Shown piece after piece: positions 1 to 9,271 of a DNA stretch of 64,000 nt. Under the pieces are notes generated by a model. That model did not search any database and had not been told where the DNA came from. It worked only from the letters and a program-made list of their open reading frames with translations. Origin of the DNA: Sipunculus nudus (lineage: Eukaryota; Annelida; Sipuncula; Golfingiida; Sipunculidae); assembly GCA_026874595.1 (NCBI GenBank), contig CM049315.1:78942065-79006064 (forward strand), given 5' to 3'. The position numbers and the translations under genes are program-made. The stretch's first letter is position 1, and each line of letters starts with the position of its first letter.

Positions 1-23
1 CCGAGACACATTTACTTTTCCAT

Positions 24-1691
24 ATGATTACGTCAAAGGGGAAAAAAATAAAGGATTTCACCAGGTCACGTTTGTCCAGTTTGCAAGATACATTGCTCCG
101 GCATGAAATGGGACCAACCGACCCGTCCTTGGCTAACGTGAACCTGGTCCCGCCAGGCCGCCAGGGAAGCAGCGGGGCCTGGAGGGTGCCACAGGACAGT
201 AAGGGTTCTTTCGTTACCGTCGCACCAGCATTCGTGCTCGCTGTCAACAACGCCGTGGCAGATGTCGGAACGTTGACTCACCAACTGGACTGTAATGCGA
301 ACCGGCACTTCTCGGACCTCTACGCCGGCCTTTGGTACCTGTACGCTTGGTATGAGATATCGCAAAATAACCGTCAGATACAATATGTGATGTCCCGCAG
401 GTGGGCGGATGTCGTGGCGAGCACGCCAGTGGCTCTCGAGTGTTACTACGACATGTTCCTGACGGGGTTCAAATGCGGAAAGAAGGATTTAGGTTACAGA
501 CCACTGTTGCAAACTGGACTGGAATGGGAGGCCCTCCCTCCTTTAGGAGGTTTTCCAACGGCCGCTTCCGTATCGGGTTCTGTTGCTGCCACGACAGGTA
601 ACGATTCATGCTGGGAGGGCATACAAAATGACGTGTGCGAGTCCCAGAGGGAAGCAAGTGAAAGTCATATGACGCACGCGGACCCCTTGAACCAAAAGGC
701 AGACTGGACACCTTACGTCGTGTGGCCACAGACATCGTACGGCAGTGCGGAAAAGCTAATGACGTCCTCATGCCACACGGCAGACATGCTGTACACTATG
801 GTCTTTGGTGCCACGCCCAGGGACGAGGAAGGAAACCCGAGCTACCGGTTAGAGGACAGGCCCATTCAGGCCGTTCTGACAGACGAGAACGCATCAGATG
901 ACTGCAGGGGCGTCTTCTACGCGTTGTACAAGTACAGTAGCGTTCGGCGAGCAGCAGTGCTAGGGATTAACGTCACGCTGCTGCTGTACGCTATAGGATG
1001 GCACCGGACTAAACAAACATGGGAAGCGTTTACTTCATCTATTTTGATGTATTTGAAAGGTATGGATCGCCGAGTCACCACATCAAGCGCTTTCCCCGGT
1101 TTATGGCTTTTGTGTCTGCTGAACGACAGGCAAGACCTGGCGGGTGCAGTCAAAGCGTACGAGGAAGAATGGGCCAAGCGTAGGGAAACAGAGAGTGCTG
1201 CTGAATCACGGGACACACTATACATCCCCGGAATGGAGATGCACGAATGGATGGACAGGCAATACGACGGGGCACCTTACGCTTTGTTAGTTCTTCGCCA
1301 GCTTGTATACAACCTGACAGATATTGATAAACTCTCCGCAGATATATGTTTGGACCCTACTGCAACTCTCCGCCTTGATGGTAAAAGACACAACAAAAAG
1401 TCACAGAAACTTGCAAAAATACGGTCCTCTGTTCTGTTACTGCGCAACATAGCATTTCAGGAGGTTGAAAAAAATATAAACGCTTTGGGAATTTGTACGG
1501 CATCAAACATACAAGAGGGCACAGCAGCACACACAAAATGGTACATACTAAAGAACGCCATATACACCACCATGTACATGTTCAAACCCTTCGCAAACAA
1601 TCTGTACTCGACCCCTAAAGGTCATGATTACGTATGGCAATTCATAACACAAGGTTTCACGCATAAGGAAGAACCCAATGTTTTTATGTGA
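24..1691 (+). CDS. Unrecognised 555-residue protein
   Basis: A long open frame begins at an ATG at base 24 and ends with TGA, giving 555 residues. A poly(A) signal follows about 140 bp after the stop, which supports a real plus-strand gene. The protein looks soluble: I see no signal peptide and only scattered hydrophobic helices, such as one around residue 320 (NVTLLLYAIG). The last 150 residues are rich in basic and aromatic residues and could be mainly helical. I recognise no family motif. The gene lies tail-to-tail with the large minus-strand gene that follows. The promoter would lie at or beyond the left edge. A structural or regulatory virion protein is possible but is not shown by the sequence. 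Confidence 0.75.
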   Translation: MITSKGKKIKDFTRSRLSSLQDTLLRHEMGPTDPSLANVNLVPPGRQGSSGAWRVPQDSKGSFVTVAPAFVLAVNNAVADVGTLTHQLDCNANRHFSDLYAGLWYLYAWYEISQNNRQIQYVMSRRWADVVASTPVALECYYDMFLTGFKCGKKDLGYRPLLQTGLEWEALPPLGGFPTAASVSGSVAATTGNDSCWEGIQNDVCESQREASESHMTHADPLNQKADWTPYVVWPQTSYGSAEKLMTSSCHTADMLYTMVFGATPRDEEGNPSYRLEDRPIQAVLTDENASDDCRGVFYALYKYSSVRRAAVLGINVTLLLYAIGWHRTKQTWEAFTSSILMYLKGMDRRVTTSSAFPGLWLLCLLNDRQDLAGAVKAYEEEWAKRRETESAAESRDTLYIPGMEMHEWMDRQYDGAPYALLVLRQLVYNLTDIDKLSADICLDPTATLRLDGKRHNKKSQKLAKIRSSVLLLRNIAFQEVEKNINALGICTASNIQEGTAAHTKWYILKNAIYTTMYMFKPFANNLYSTPKGHDYVWQFITQGFTHKEEPNVFM

Positions 1692-1833
1692 ATGTCGTAT
1701 TCGAGAATGGCATCCATACACACGCATACTTATACACATTTGAATAGATTCACAAGAGATATTGCATAATGCTTAAGTATAATATGTCAAACTGATATTT
1801 TGTGAACACTGTTGCTTTATATTATATATCAAC

Positions 1834-1839
1834 AATAAA
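1834..1839 (+). terminator. Poly(A) signal AATAAA
   Basis: An AATAAA hexamer lies 143 bp after the stop of the first gene, in an AT-rich stretch before the convergent minus-strand gene. Confidence 0.6.
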
Positions 1840-1922
1840 ACAGTTGTATGTCCATGATCTATTGTTTGTTATACATACATAGATATGTGTGTGTGTTGAA
1901 ACATTAGTTTATATTTTGCTAT

Positions 1923-4900
1923 TTAAAGTTTGTAAGGTTCGACAGCGGGGGTGAGTCCTGATGTGGAGGTCCACGCCTGACACGTCATTTCTAATGTGTC
2001 CCACGGCACCTGCTGCTGCTTTTCGTCAACAGCCCACAAGGCGTGGCGTTTCTGTTGAAGCCATGTGAAATAAGCGTAAACGCCATTTACAGGTGACAAG
2101 GACCCAACTGACGGGTCGGCTGTGCAGTCGTACAAAGCGGACATGAAATCGCCATTGCGGGACCTGTAAGCTGTGCTTTGCCCGCTGAGAACAGAATCGG
2201 TCTTCCGCCCTACCCTGCCAAAACGGTCAGTTGGTCCGTGGCGTGCTCGTTGTGCGCAAGGGTCGTAATCGGCCGAGCACAACTGCAATGGTTTACACGC
2301 TGCAGGCGAAAACCTTTTGCGGAGTGTGCGCGCCAGCTGCGGCATATGGGGTCCGCTCCCGACGGCCACTGAACCCCACGTATATACCAACGGGCAGTCT
2401 TCGGACTGATCGCAATCTCCGTCCGAAGCAGTGCTTTTTTCTGCGCCGCCCCGCGTGTCTCTTAAGTTGTAGACGCACGAAATCAGACGTGACGCCAGAA
2501 AATTTAATGGGCACTCATTGGCGCGTTCCGTGTTTTGCATGGCCCTCTGCATTGCAACGTCGAGCTCTCCTACGCTTTCAATGACACGCCGATGGGACTC
2601 CACAAGTGCGTGCAGGGTGTGTGGGTTGCTGGCTTTCGGGTACGTGGCGGAACAGCATTTGTGAAGATTGCACGGCAAAGACGCGGTGACTGACCTGTTT
2701 TCATCAACGTCGGCGTCCTCGACCGCCACGCATTCCGGCGTCTTGCCCGTGTTGCCCCCCACAGGGGTAACGTGAATATTTTTGATACGTAGACGTGTGG
2801 TGCACTTAATTGGGACGAGGACAGACAGTGCCACACCTGGAAACTTCCTTGCTTTCACCGCGCGTGTGTACCTGACCATTTTCCCTGGAATGCGTGACAC
2901 GTTCGTTGGTCCGTGGTGGTCCACGCAAAAATGAACATTCACGACGACAATACCGGGAACGTTCCGGGTCAAGTGGTGCTGCGCAACCGGGTCGGAAATG
3001 TGGGCACACACATGCCGTTGGAGTTCCGAGAGAAGGAGATTCTGTATACCTCCCCTGTTGTTGTTGGTCCGTTGGATCATGAGCCCTTGACTACGTTGAG
3101 CACTTCTAGAGAATGTTGCACCGGAATGATTTTTTACGGTCCCTTCAGAACTGTACGTGGTCATCCTGGGGCCGCTGAACGTGACGTACACGCGATTCGT
3201 ATCAAAAGCCGTGCCTCCCCATGCAAGGTGTACGGCACCTGCCGTATCACCGCTTCCAAGTACGGCGCCCCCTTGACTGGAACTGCCCCAGACGGAAATA
3301 TACGGAGACGCCAGGGGGATCTTCCCATAAACAGGGTGAGGCATTTTGCAGTCGTCAGAACCCGTCGCACGCCAGACAACCTGGGTGGCATCGTCATTAA
3401 AAGACAGACACTGCAGCACGTGCACATCCAGCAAACCCGGATCGGGTCGCTGGTCTGTGTCTTGAACGCTTGACGCTTGGCGCGCCGACCGATAGACATC
3501 ACTCAGTGCTTCGTCTGAATTGAAGGGAGCGGGTACAGGATGGACATTAGGGTTCCGTATAAGATCGTTCAGCGTTCCCAAAATCCCGACGAAGCGCGCA
3601 GAAGCTGCAGTGCCCTCTTGCGCGGTCTGTGGATGAGCGTTCTGCCAGTTGTTGGTTTTCCACGGCATAACGTCTCGCCATTCCCTGTGTAGAGACACGG
3701 TCGCGGGGACATAGTGAGCCTTCCACCAGGCTGTGGCCGGACACGAGACGTGACTCTCCGACACGTCTGTCGCATCTCGTGCATGGCCACACCGTCTCGG
3801 AGAAACCGCGCAACCGACTGCAAGATGTAACAGTAACCGTTTGATCTGAACAGACCTGCACCCGAATCCAAGAAGACAACTCGTCGGGTGTCTCTGACCG
3901 CTCCCTGACCCATTGTCCAGGCCGAACTTTTCATGATCTGCCTGCCATTCCAAAATGTCCCAGCATTCAGGGCAAGGTGTTTCAGCCGGCCCCTCTGCTT
4001 CAGTCCTTTTGTGACAGAAGTGGTCCGTTTCTGGCGCACCTGACGGAAACCAAACCCAGAACATGTCGCTGTTTTTGTTCCATTTCTTTTTAGAAGGTCC
4101 AGTCTTCTCATCTTTCACACAGCTGCGCGGCGAAGTTGATTGGAAACCACCTCGGGTGAGCACGTCGGGAATTAAACTAGACCTGTGGTGCCAAGGCACA
4201 CTGAAACTGCGGGCCCGAGGATCGTGGGAACTAGGCGGTTTGAAACGCAAGAGGCCCTGGGACGTACGGTATGCTTTCAGGAAGAGGTCGTGCCTGTAAG
4301 CCTTTATGCCCGGCACGCCTACGAAACCGTCCACCTCCGTGAACGGGATGCAAACCTCATTGGCCTGTCGATTGACTTGGCTCACGAGGTTTCTGCACGT
4401 GTTCAACAGGTGGTGCACAGCATGACATATGTTCCACACACCTTCACCACGTTTGATAAAAGTTACTCTTTCGTTTGCGGCCTGCGCAAGCGCATCTGCG
4501 ATCTGTTCAGTACGCAAGATGGCATTGTACTCCCCGAACATGCCTGTGTCTACAGCGTATTGCATCCAGGCGACGTTTGCGGCCTCCCACCACCCCGCTG
4601 CTGCGGTACGGCGCAGAGTCTGAACGGGAATCGGCCGCGCCTTTTCTGCCAGGGCGTTCTGTATGAATACAGGGTACTTATGACTGCATATACCTATGGC
4701 ACGTTCAGGGGACAAAAGTCTGCACAGGAGATACAAGAGCGCTGAATCGGGCACGCGACTCAGAGACGGTAAGCATGCTTCCATTAGCATGCGGTCGAAC
4801 AACGTGTGGAAGTGTTCAGCTGGACGCGTGGACGGGTTGCTACCTGACACCGCCCATGAATCTAAATGTGGCTTACAACTGACATGGCCTGAAGGCCACA

Positions 4901-5603
4901 CGATAAAAAAACGAGACCTGACGCACGTCCGCGTTTCCAGGCACAGGCGTTTTGCTGACGGGGCCCGTCCGTCAGTATCGTCCAGATCTGGTTGACATGT
5001 TCCCGCGTAACGGCAGAAACCGGCCGATGCTCTGTTCCATTCAGGTGTAGCGTTCCAAGCAGGGGGCTGCTTGCCACAACGAGCAGACAGGCCGTTCCAC
5101 GTGTCCGTCACGTCGTAAGCTAGCACGTCGCGTGCCAACTCTTCTTTTGCTGAGTCCTGATATGGACATATCACCCTGACATGCACAACACCCGCCCCTT
5201 CGACCATCCGTGTCGCGGCATGTTCCAGTGCCACGATGAAACGGTGACGTAAATGTTCTGATATATCATCGGCACCCGGTGTGCAGAAACGGGCCAGCAA
5301 GACAGCCACTTTTGTCATACGGACACCGTCCACATCCGGCACGGGCTGTGACACGCACCACCGGGTCCCGCAAGCCTTTACAACGCTGTCGACCAGTTCA
5401 ACTTCTCTCTTGTAGTCAGCGTGAGTGGAGGGTGGGAACGGGAAACTGCGCGCAAACAGGTGACCGAATATCTGAAGGAGACGACGGTGATCCCAACCGT
5501 CTTTTGATTGTGCATGATAATCACTCACCTTGTGTACTGGGACCCATTCATCAAGGATGCAAGGTGTGTCGATCCTGGCAGAAACCTGGCACAGGTCCTC
5601 CAT
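1923..5603 (-). CDS. Large unrecognised protein, weak primase-like hint
   Basis: The first in-frame ATG, at 5603, has G at -3 and +4 and gives 1226 residues. The frame opens slightly upstream at 5636, but only from a TTG. The protein is rich in Cys, His and Trp. Near residue 965 it reads DENRSVTASLPCNLHKC, which faintly recalls the basic NR...RLP...K strip and zinc knuckle of archaeo-eukaryotic primases. Helicase-primase primases in herpesviruses have a similar length (about 900-1200 residues). I see no convincing catalytic acidic pair, so the primase idea is only a lead. A minus-strand TATA box at 5681-5687 and a palindrome upstream of it mark the promoter. I saw no poly(A) hexamer just after the stop at 1923. 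Confidence 0.75.
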   Translation of the reverse strand: MEDLCQVSARIDTPCILDEWVPVHKVSDYHAQSKDGWDHRRLLQIFGHLFARSFPFPPSTHADYKREVELVDSVVKACGTRWCVSQPVPDVDGVRMTKVAVLLARFCTPGADDISEHLRHRFIVALEHAATRMVEGAGVVHVRVICPYQDSAKEELARDVLAYDVTDTWNGLSARCGKQPPAWNATPEWNRASAGFCRYAGTCQPDLDDTDGRAPSAKRLCLETRTCVRSRFFIVWPSGHVSCKPHLDSWAVSGSNPSTRPAEHFHTLFDRMLMEACLPSLSRVPDSALLYLLCRLLSPERAIGICSHKYPVFIQNALAEKARPIPVQTLRRTAAAGWWEAANVAWMQYAVDTGMFGEYNAILRTEQIADALAQAANERVTFIKRGEGVWNICHAVHHLLNTCRNLVSQVNRQANEVCIPFTEVDGFVGVPGIKAYRHDLFLKAYRTSQGLLRFKPPSSHDPRARSFSVPWHHRSSLIPDVLTRGGFQSTSPRSCVKDEKTGPSKKKWNKNSDMFWVWFPSGAPETDHFCHKRTEAEGPAETPCPECWDILEWQADHEKFGLDNGSGSGQRHPTSCLLGFGCRSVQIKRLLLHLAVGCAVSPRRCGHARDATDVSESHVSCPATAWWKAHYVPATVSLHREWRDVMPWKTNNWQNAHPQTAQEGTAASARFVGILGTLNDLIRNPNVHPVPAPFNSDEALSDVYRSARQASSVQDTDQRPDPGLLDVHVLQCLSFNDDATQVVWRATGSDDCKMPHPVYGKIPLASPYISVWGSSSQGGAVLGSGDTAGAVHLAWGGTAFDTNRVYVTFSGPRMTTYSSEGTVKNHSGATFSRSAQRSQGLMIQRTNNNRGGIQNLLLSELQRHVCAHISDPVAQHHLTRNVPGIVVVNVHFCVDHHGPTNVSRIPGKMVRYTRAVKARKFPGVALSVLVPIKCTTRLRIKNIHVTPVGGNTGKTPECVAVEDADVDENRSVTASLPCNLHKCCSATYPKASNPHTLHALVESHRRVIESVGELDVAMQRAMQNTERANECPLNFLASRLISCVYNLRDTRGGAEKSTASDGDCDQSEDCPLVYTWGSVAVGSGPHMPQLARTLRKRFSPAACKPLQLCSADYDPCAQRARHGPTDRFGRVGRKTDSVLSGQSTAYRSRNGDFMSALYDCTADPSVGSLSPVNGVYAYFTWLQQKRHALWAVDEKQQQVPWDTLEMTCQAWTSTSGLTPAVEPYKL

Positions 5604-5680
5604 CCCGCTTCCTCTCTCCACAGCCTGTAACTGCAATTATGGTATGCAACACACTGGCTAACATCGGTGCGTATCTGTTT

Positions 5681-5687
5681 TTTTATA
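5681..5687 (-). promoter_or_regulatory. TATA box of the 1226-residue gene
   Basis: On the minus strand the sequence reads TATAAAA, about 80 bp upstream of the ATG at 5603. Transcription would start near 5655. Confidence 0.6.
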
Positions 5688-5711
5688 CATCCCAGTCTGC
5701 TACTGAATCAT

Positions 5712-5731
5712 GATCACGTGATCACGTGATC
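5712..5731. promoter_or_regulatory. Perfect 20-bp palindrome with two CACGTG boxes
   Basis: Two overlapping GATCACGTGATC units form a perfect 20-bp palindrome. It lies just upstream of the TATA box at 5681-5687. CACGTG is the canonical E-box core bound by bHLH factors. A promoter operator is the simplest reading; a replication or packaging site is also possible. Confidence 0.45.
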
Positions 5732-5805
5732 TATCTGGCGTAAGAAGACTGCTATGAATGTCACATCCATCACACACAATAATGCTATACCACACACCTT
5801 TTTCG

Positions 5806-5811
5806 AATAAA
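5806..5811 (+). terminator. Possible plus-strand AATAAA
   Basis: A plus-strand AATAAA lies in the gap between two minus-strand genes. No plus-strand gene ends nearby, so it may be a chance match. Confidence 0.2.
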
Positions 5812-5835
5812 AACAAACAACAGCGTGCCATATTT

Positions 5836-5841
5836 TTTATT
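5836..5841 (-). terminator. Poly(A) signal of the membrane protein gene
   Basis: AATAAA on the minus strand, about 75 bp after the stop codon at 5914. Confidence 0.55.
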
Positions 5842-5913
5842 GCATTTACAATCCACCATGTACATTGCTCATATATATATATACAGCGAGAGAAAGATGT
5901 TTTTCATGCCTTG

Positions 5914-7095
5914 TCAATGCAATACAACTCCTTTCAGGAACGTTGCTGCATCGTATATGTCTCTCGTGAAGTTTCCCGGGATGACATGGAGGCGCAACCA
6001 CGAGATCGCGTCTATAGACCTGTGGCCACCACAAACGTATAAGCACACAAAAAACAAAGCTGTACAAATACACGAAAATACTAAGTACACCTTGCATGCA
6101 TACAGTCGGCGAACGTGGCACAAAAAAACCAGCAGAACCAGACTCGAGACACTCGTCAGAAACCACGTAAGTACACGCACTACATTACCAACGAGGCTGC
6201 TGGAGAACCGAGGCCATATGTGCGTTCTCCTAAAGCGCATCCACAGTTTCCTGAAAGGCAGGTTCGGATCGGACGCCACCAGCAGGCTGTGCAAGGTGGT
6301 CTTAGATCGTCCGTACAGTCCTGTCCTTTCCTGGCCTTTCGAATCAGCATTACGGGACCAAAATTCGGCGACTGCCCTGTCTTCTTCCTGTAAAATGTTC
6401 CTTGAACGGTTCACCAGACTACCGTCGTATTTCACGGCTGATCCCGCCTGCATGCGCTTCTTGTAATTCACAAGACGCAGAGGATACACTGGCCCGGCTG
6501 TAGTCTGCACGTCCTGCGATACCCGTTCCAAACATATGGCGTCTTCCTCAACACTTTCACTTTCTGTTTCGGAATCTGTGCAGTATACAGAGCAATCAGA
6601 GTCACTGGAACTGTCTTCGTTGTCATCAACGACGTCGCTGTGAGTGACGCGCGGATGCCGCAGGAAACTGTGTAAGGGGACCATGCAAGGCATCTCACCC
6701 GCGCTGGTTTCACCCAGCGGCTGGATGTACTCGGTATTCACCTTGTGATACGTCATGTCGCAGTCTGGCTCTGTTTCCGACCCGGGGCGTCTCACGATGG
6801 ACACGAGTCCACCAGCAGCCTGACTCATTAATTTCAGATACCATGTCCCCGACCCGTCCAACACCCGTAATACTTTGTACAGCGAAGATAGGCTAACCCG
6901 TTTGATACCTGCGCAGCTGCCGATGTTGACGCAGGCGGGTGTATTGGGATCAGAAACAGACGGGCATACATGTTCCCCCAATAACCTGAAATCCAAAGAA
7001 TGTTTGGGGTTTTCATATTGCACGTGAGCCTGCACGACGTCCCGAAGTGCGGGCGGCCGTTCACTTCCCTTCCCTGCAGCGTGGTCCTCAAACAT
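5914..7095 (-). CDS. Membrane protein with two C-terminal TM segments
   Basis: An ATG at 7095 gives 393 residues. The N-terminal 160 residues look like a globular domain. An acidic, serine-rich linker follows around residues 165-205 (DNEDSSSDSDCS and a Glu-rich stretch). Two strong hydrophobic segments lie near residues 303-325 and 335-355, separated by a short basic loop (RRLYACK). There is no N-terminal signal peptide, so this resembles a tail-inserted hairpin membrane protein with a long cytosolic or luminal N-terminus. The start lies 14 bp after the stop of a small upstream minus-strand ORF, which suggests a shared transcript. An AATAAA follows the stop. I do not recognise the family; a virion envelope or egress protein is an inference. 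Confidence 0.75.
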   Translation of the reverse strand: MFEDHAAGKGSERPPALRDVVQAHVQYENPKHSLDFRLLGEHVCPSVSDPNTPACVNIGSCAGIKRVSLSSLYKVLRVLDGSGTWYLKLMSQAAGGLVSIVRRPGSETEPDCDMTYHKVNTEYIQPLGETSAGEMPCMVPLHSFLRHPRVTHSDVVDDNEDSSSDSDCSVYCTDSETESESVEEDAICLERVSQDVQTTAGPVYPLRLVNYKKRMQAGSAVKYDGSLVNRSRNILQEEDRAVAEFWSRNADSKGQERTGLYGRSKTTLHSLLVASDPNLPFRKLWMRFRRTHIWPRFSSSLVGNVVRVLTWFLTSVSSLVLLVFLCHVRRLYACKVYLVFSCICTALFFVCLYVCGGHRSIDAISWLRLHVIPGNFTRDIYDAATFLKGVVLH

Positions 7096-7108
7096 GCCTT
7101 CCCTGACC

Positions 7109-7408
7109 TCAAATGCTGGTGCAGTCCCGAAGCAGACGTAGATTGTTGGTCACAGCTTCGGAGTGTACTTCACAAAAGTGTCCGTCTCTTGCGCTCTGAA
7201 TGGCAGATGCCCTGACCCCGGTCACAACAAAATGTTGGAGAGCAGACAGTGAGGTGCAAGGTCGATTATCCTTTGTCCGTGGAAATGTGTCCAGTAGCTC
7301 TCTCGGTGTCACGGTCTGGAAGTACACCAGATCGGTTGCGTGCGATGACTGCTGCCGAGTCGCGCGTGACGCATCATTACCCGACCCATCGGCTGTCTGT
7401 TGATACAT
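7109..7408 (-). CDS. Small unrecognised protein
   Basis: The first in-frame ATG, at 7408, gives 99 residues; the frame upstream to 7441 has only a GTG. The ORF sits between the terminase exon 2 stop (7501) and the next minus-strand start (7095) with almost no spare sequence, which is why I keep it. The protein is hydrophilic, with Ser, Arg and Thr and no membrane segment or motif I know. The terminase poly(A) signal at 7473-7478 lies just upstream, so this gene would need its own promoter in that A/T-rich spot. It could instead be an untranslated leader of the downstream membrane-protein gene. Confidence 0.4.
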   Translation of the reverse strand: MYQQTADGSGNDASRATRQQSSHATDLVYFQTVTPRELLDTFPRTKDNRPCTSLSALQHFVVTGVRASAIQSARDGHFCEVHSEAVTNNLRLLRDCTSI

Positions 7409-7472
7409 ACGGGCGTGTGTCAGATTTTCCGAACATATCACGCAGAGCGTACCATTTTAGGCATGTGTCCCT

Positions 7473-7478
7473 TTTATT
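7473..7478 (-). terminator. Poly(A) signal of the terminase gene
   Basis: AATAAA on the minus strand, 22 bp after the TAG at 7501-7503. The same AAATAAAAGG stretch could double as an A/T-rich promoter element for the small gene downstream. Confidence 0.6.
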
Positions 7479-7500
7479 TAAGGGGAAAACATCGTGCATC

Positions 7501-8793
7501 CTAAATAATGGACGTGTGCAACGGTGCCAACTCATGTACGTTAAAGTTTTCGTTTCTCTCGTTTAGCAACAGGTTGTATGCCAGTATCAGGGAAAGGGCC
7601 ACGTCATCCTGTGTATGATCGTGGGGCTTTCGGTCCGGCCGGAATTTCGACAGCTGCTCCGTGATCAAATTTCTAGCGTCCAACCCGGCATGCTCATGTG
7701 CCGAGCTGGCGAGGCTCATTGACAAACGCACGATGCGACTGTTGAATGCACTTTGAAAGAGGGACACTAAAGTTTTTTTCTGTTTGTCCAGGAAGAAACC
7801 CGCAACCTCGGCTGTCCCGAAATCCCGCACGGATTGGAGCCCAACCGTCTTGGCATCCTTCTCTGTCCTCCTCCTGTGGGTGAATTGAAACGACAGCGAC
7901 CGAACCGGACCGGCCATTTTTTTGGCGGCGTTGTGTATGAAATGACAAATCTGCACGGCCAGGTGTTCGTTGCTATTGCTTTCCACAGCGACAACAGCAG
8001 TCTTGAAACGGGACGAGTATGTCAGCGGACACGCGTGCATATTCACAACACGCTGCAGCAGGCGCAAAACCGCCAGCCCAATGAAAACTTCCGCTGGTAC
8101 GCTGTGTTCTATCAAACGCACCTCGTCCAATCCGAGGACGACCGCCATGCGCCTGGTTTTGTTTGAGGGGACCCTGCGGGAAACACGACCGGACGGCGGA
8201 GCGCCAGGTGTGTAACGACACACGCAAGCTATTCCTGAAGCAGACACCGACACGTTGGTGGTGTAAGCTGGGTCCACGTACACAAACAATGTATCACCCA
8301 AACAATCGACATTGTTGAATGTATCCAAGTCATTCAAACCGTCTTTCATTTCTTGCAGGACAGATCGTGAAAAAAGCCCAACCTCATCCCCCGAATTCTG
8401 CCCATCCGGCTGCCCGTCGCCGCGCCCCAGACTAACGCCCATATTTTCTGTTTCGTAGCTGTGAGGTTCCAACGTGTTCATAACCGTCTTTTGTACAACG
8501 TCCGTCGTGATGTGAGGCGGCAGTGACATGACGTAGTGGTGACACGCTATGGCTTCCGGCGACTCGGCAACGCGTGGAACGTCTGCAGGACAGCTGAAGC
8601 ACACGCGGTAGTAAGCAACCCCTGTCCGTTCCAACTTCAGTAAGGCGCATGTATTCTCAGCCGACGTGTTCATCGAAGATGTGAGCACCAACTTGGTCCC
8701 TCTGCGGTTCACATAAGGCAACAGGTGTGTCAACGTTTTCACAAATCCAGCTTCGTCAACATACACGATGTCGTACGTGTGACCCCTGCCAGC
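7501..8793 (-). CDS. Terminase large subunit, exon 2 (Walker B and nuclease)
   Basis: This is the C-terminal exon of the DNA-packaging terminase motor, which translocates viral DNA into capsids and cuts concatemers. The exon begins after an AG acceptor, with T-rich sequence before it, at 8794. Motifs in exon-local numbering: Walker B VYVDEAG around residues 11-17; coupling motif TSSMNTS about 30 residues later; RNase H-like nuclease residues in YVDPAY (about 173), VAVESNSNEH (about 269) and HTQDDVA (about 392). It encodes 430 residues and shares phase 0 with exon 1 (14605-15756), giving about 814 residues in all, close to the usual 670-800. The frame is open upstream to 8934, but that part is intronic. 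In Herpesviridae the homologue (UL15) is likewise split with genes inside its intron. Confidence 0.9.
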   Translation of the reverse strand, partial: AGRGHTYDIVYVDEAGFVKTLTHLLPYVNRRGTKLVLTSSMNTSAENTCALLKLERTGVAYYRVCFSCPADVPRVAESPEAIACHHYVMSLPPHITTDVVQKTVMNTLEPHSYETENMGVSLGRGDGQPDGQNSGDEVGLFSRSVLQEMKDGLNDLDTFNNVDCLGDTLFVYVDPAYTTNVSVSASGIACVCRYTPGAPPSGRVSRRVPSNKTRRMAVVLGLDEVRLIEHSVPAEVFIGLAVLRLLQRVVNMHACPLTYSSRFKTAVVAVESNSNEHLAVQICHFIHNAAKKMAGPVRSLSFQFTHRRRTEKDAKTVGLQSVRDFGTAEVAGFFLDKQKKTLVSLFQSAFNSRIVRLSMSLASSAHEHAGLDARNLITEQLSKFRPDRKPHDHTQDDVALSLILAYNLLLNERNENFNVHELAPLHTSII

Positions 8794-8857
8794 CTGAAAC
8801 GAACGAGGAAAGAACACGTCACTGATTATAAAAAAGGCCATGGTGGCGACACAACAA

Positions 8858-8864
8858 TATAAAA
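8858..8864 (+). promoter_or_regulatory. TATA box for the 83-residue ORF
   Basis: TATAAAA on the plus strand, 56 bp before the ATG at 8914. This decides the start: an earlier frame opening at 8869 would lie upstream of the predicted transcription start. Confidence 0.55.
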
Positions 8865-8913
8865 GCACGTGAGTGCGCAGATTCATCAGACACATATTCA
8901 AAAGGGAGGGTGG

Positions 8914-9165
8914 ATGGCTCAAGGCACCGAACACACTTTAGACGAGTTAGAGGACTTGGTGAGTAGCTGGGAACAAGCACTGCTCGTGAGCACGCCACAA
9001 CAGATCATAGACCGGTTACACGAGAACTGCTTTATGGTACACGAGCATGTTCGGGATGAGGGAACGTGTGATACGAGAAGATGTGACATCGTCTTAAAAG
9101 CGTTATCCTCCCTTGTGATGTCTGCTTACTACGATATATGCACCACTCACAGTGACCGCATCTGA
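8914..9165 (+). CDS. Small unrecognised acidic protein
   Basis: The ATG at 8914 gives 83 residues, starting MAQGTEHTLDELEDLVSSW. The sequence looks helical, with acidic residues early and a pattern of Leu, Ile and Val that could form a coiled coil or helical bundle. The gene lies inside the terminase intron, on the opposite strand to the terminase, with a TATA box at the right distance. The next plus-strand gene starts 107 bp later and may share its 3' end. I do not recognise the family. Confidence 0.55.
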   Translation: MAQGTEHTLDELEDLVSSWEQALLVSTPQQIIDRLHENCFMVHEHVRDEGTCDTRRCDIVLKALSSLVMSAYYDICTTHSDRI

Positions 9166-9271
9166 CAACAAAAACCTATCGCACCTCTGGGGTGCCAATC
9201 AGCTGAGAACATTAATGATCATACACATTTTAGGTATTTTATGGCAACATATATGACAGGGTACCCCACTC

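Noticed and set aside
8794-8934. Upstream extension of terminase exon 2 as an independent start
   Set aside because: The Walker A half lies in the other exon with a matching in-phase donor, and the acceptor cuts this part off.
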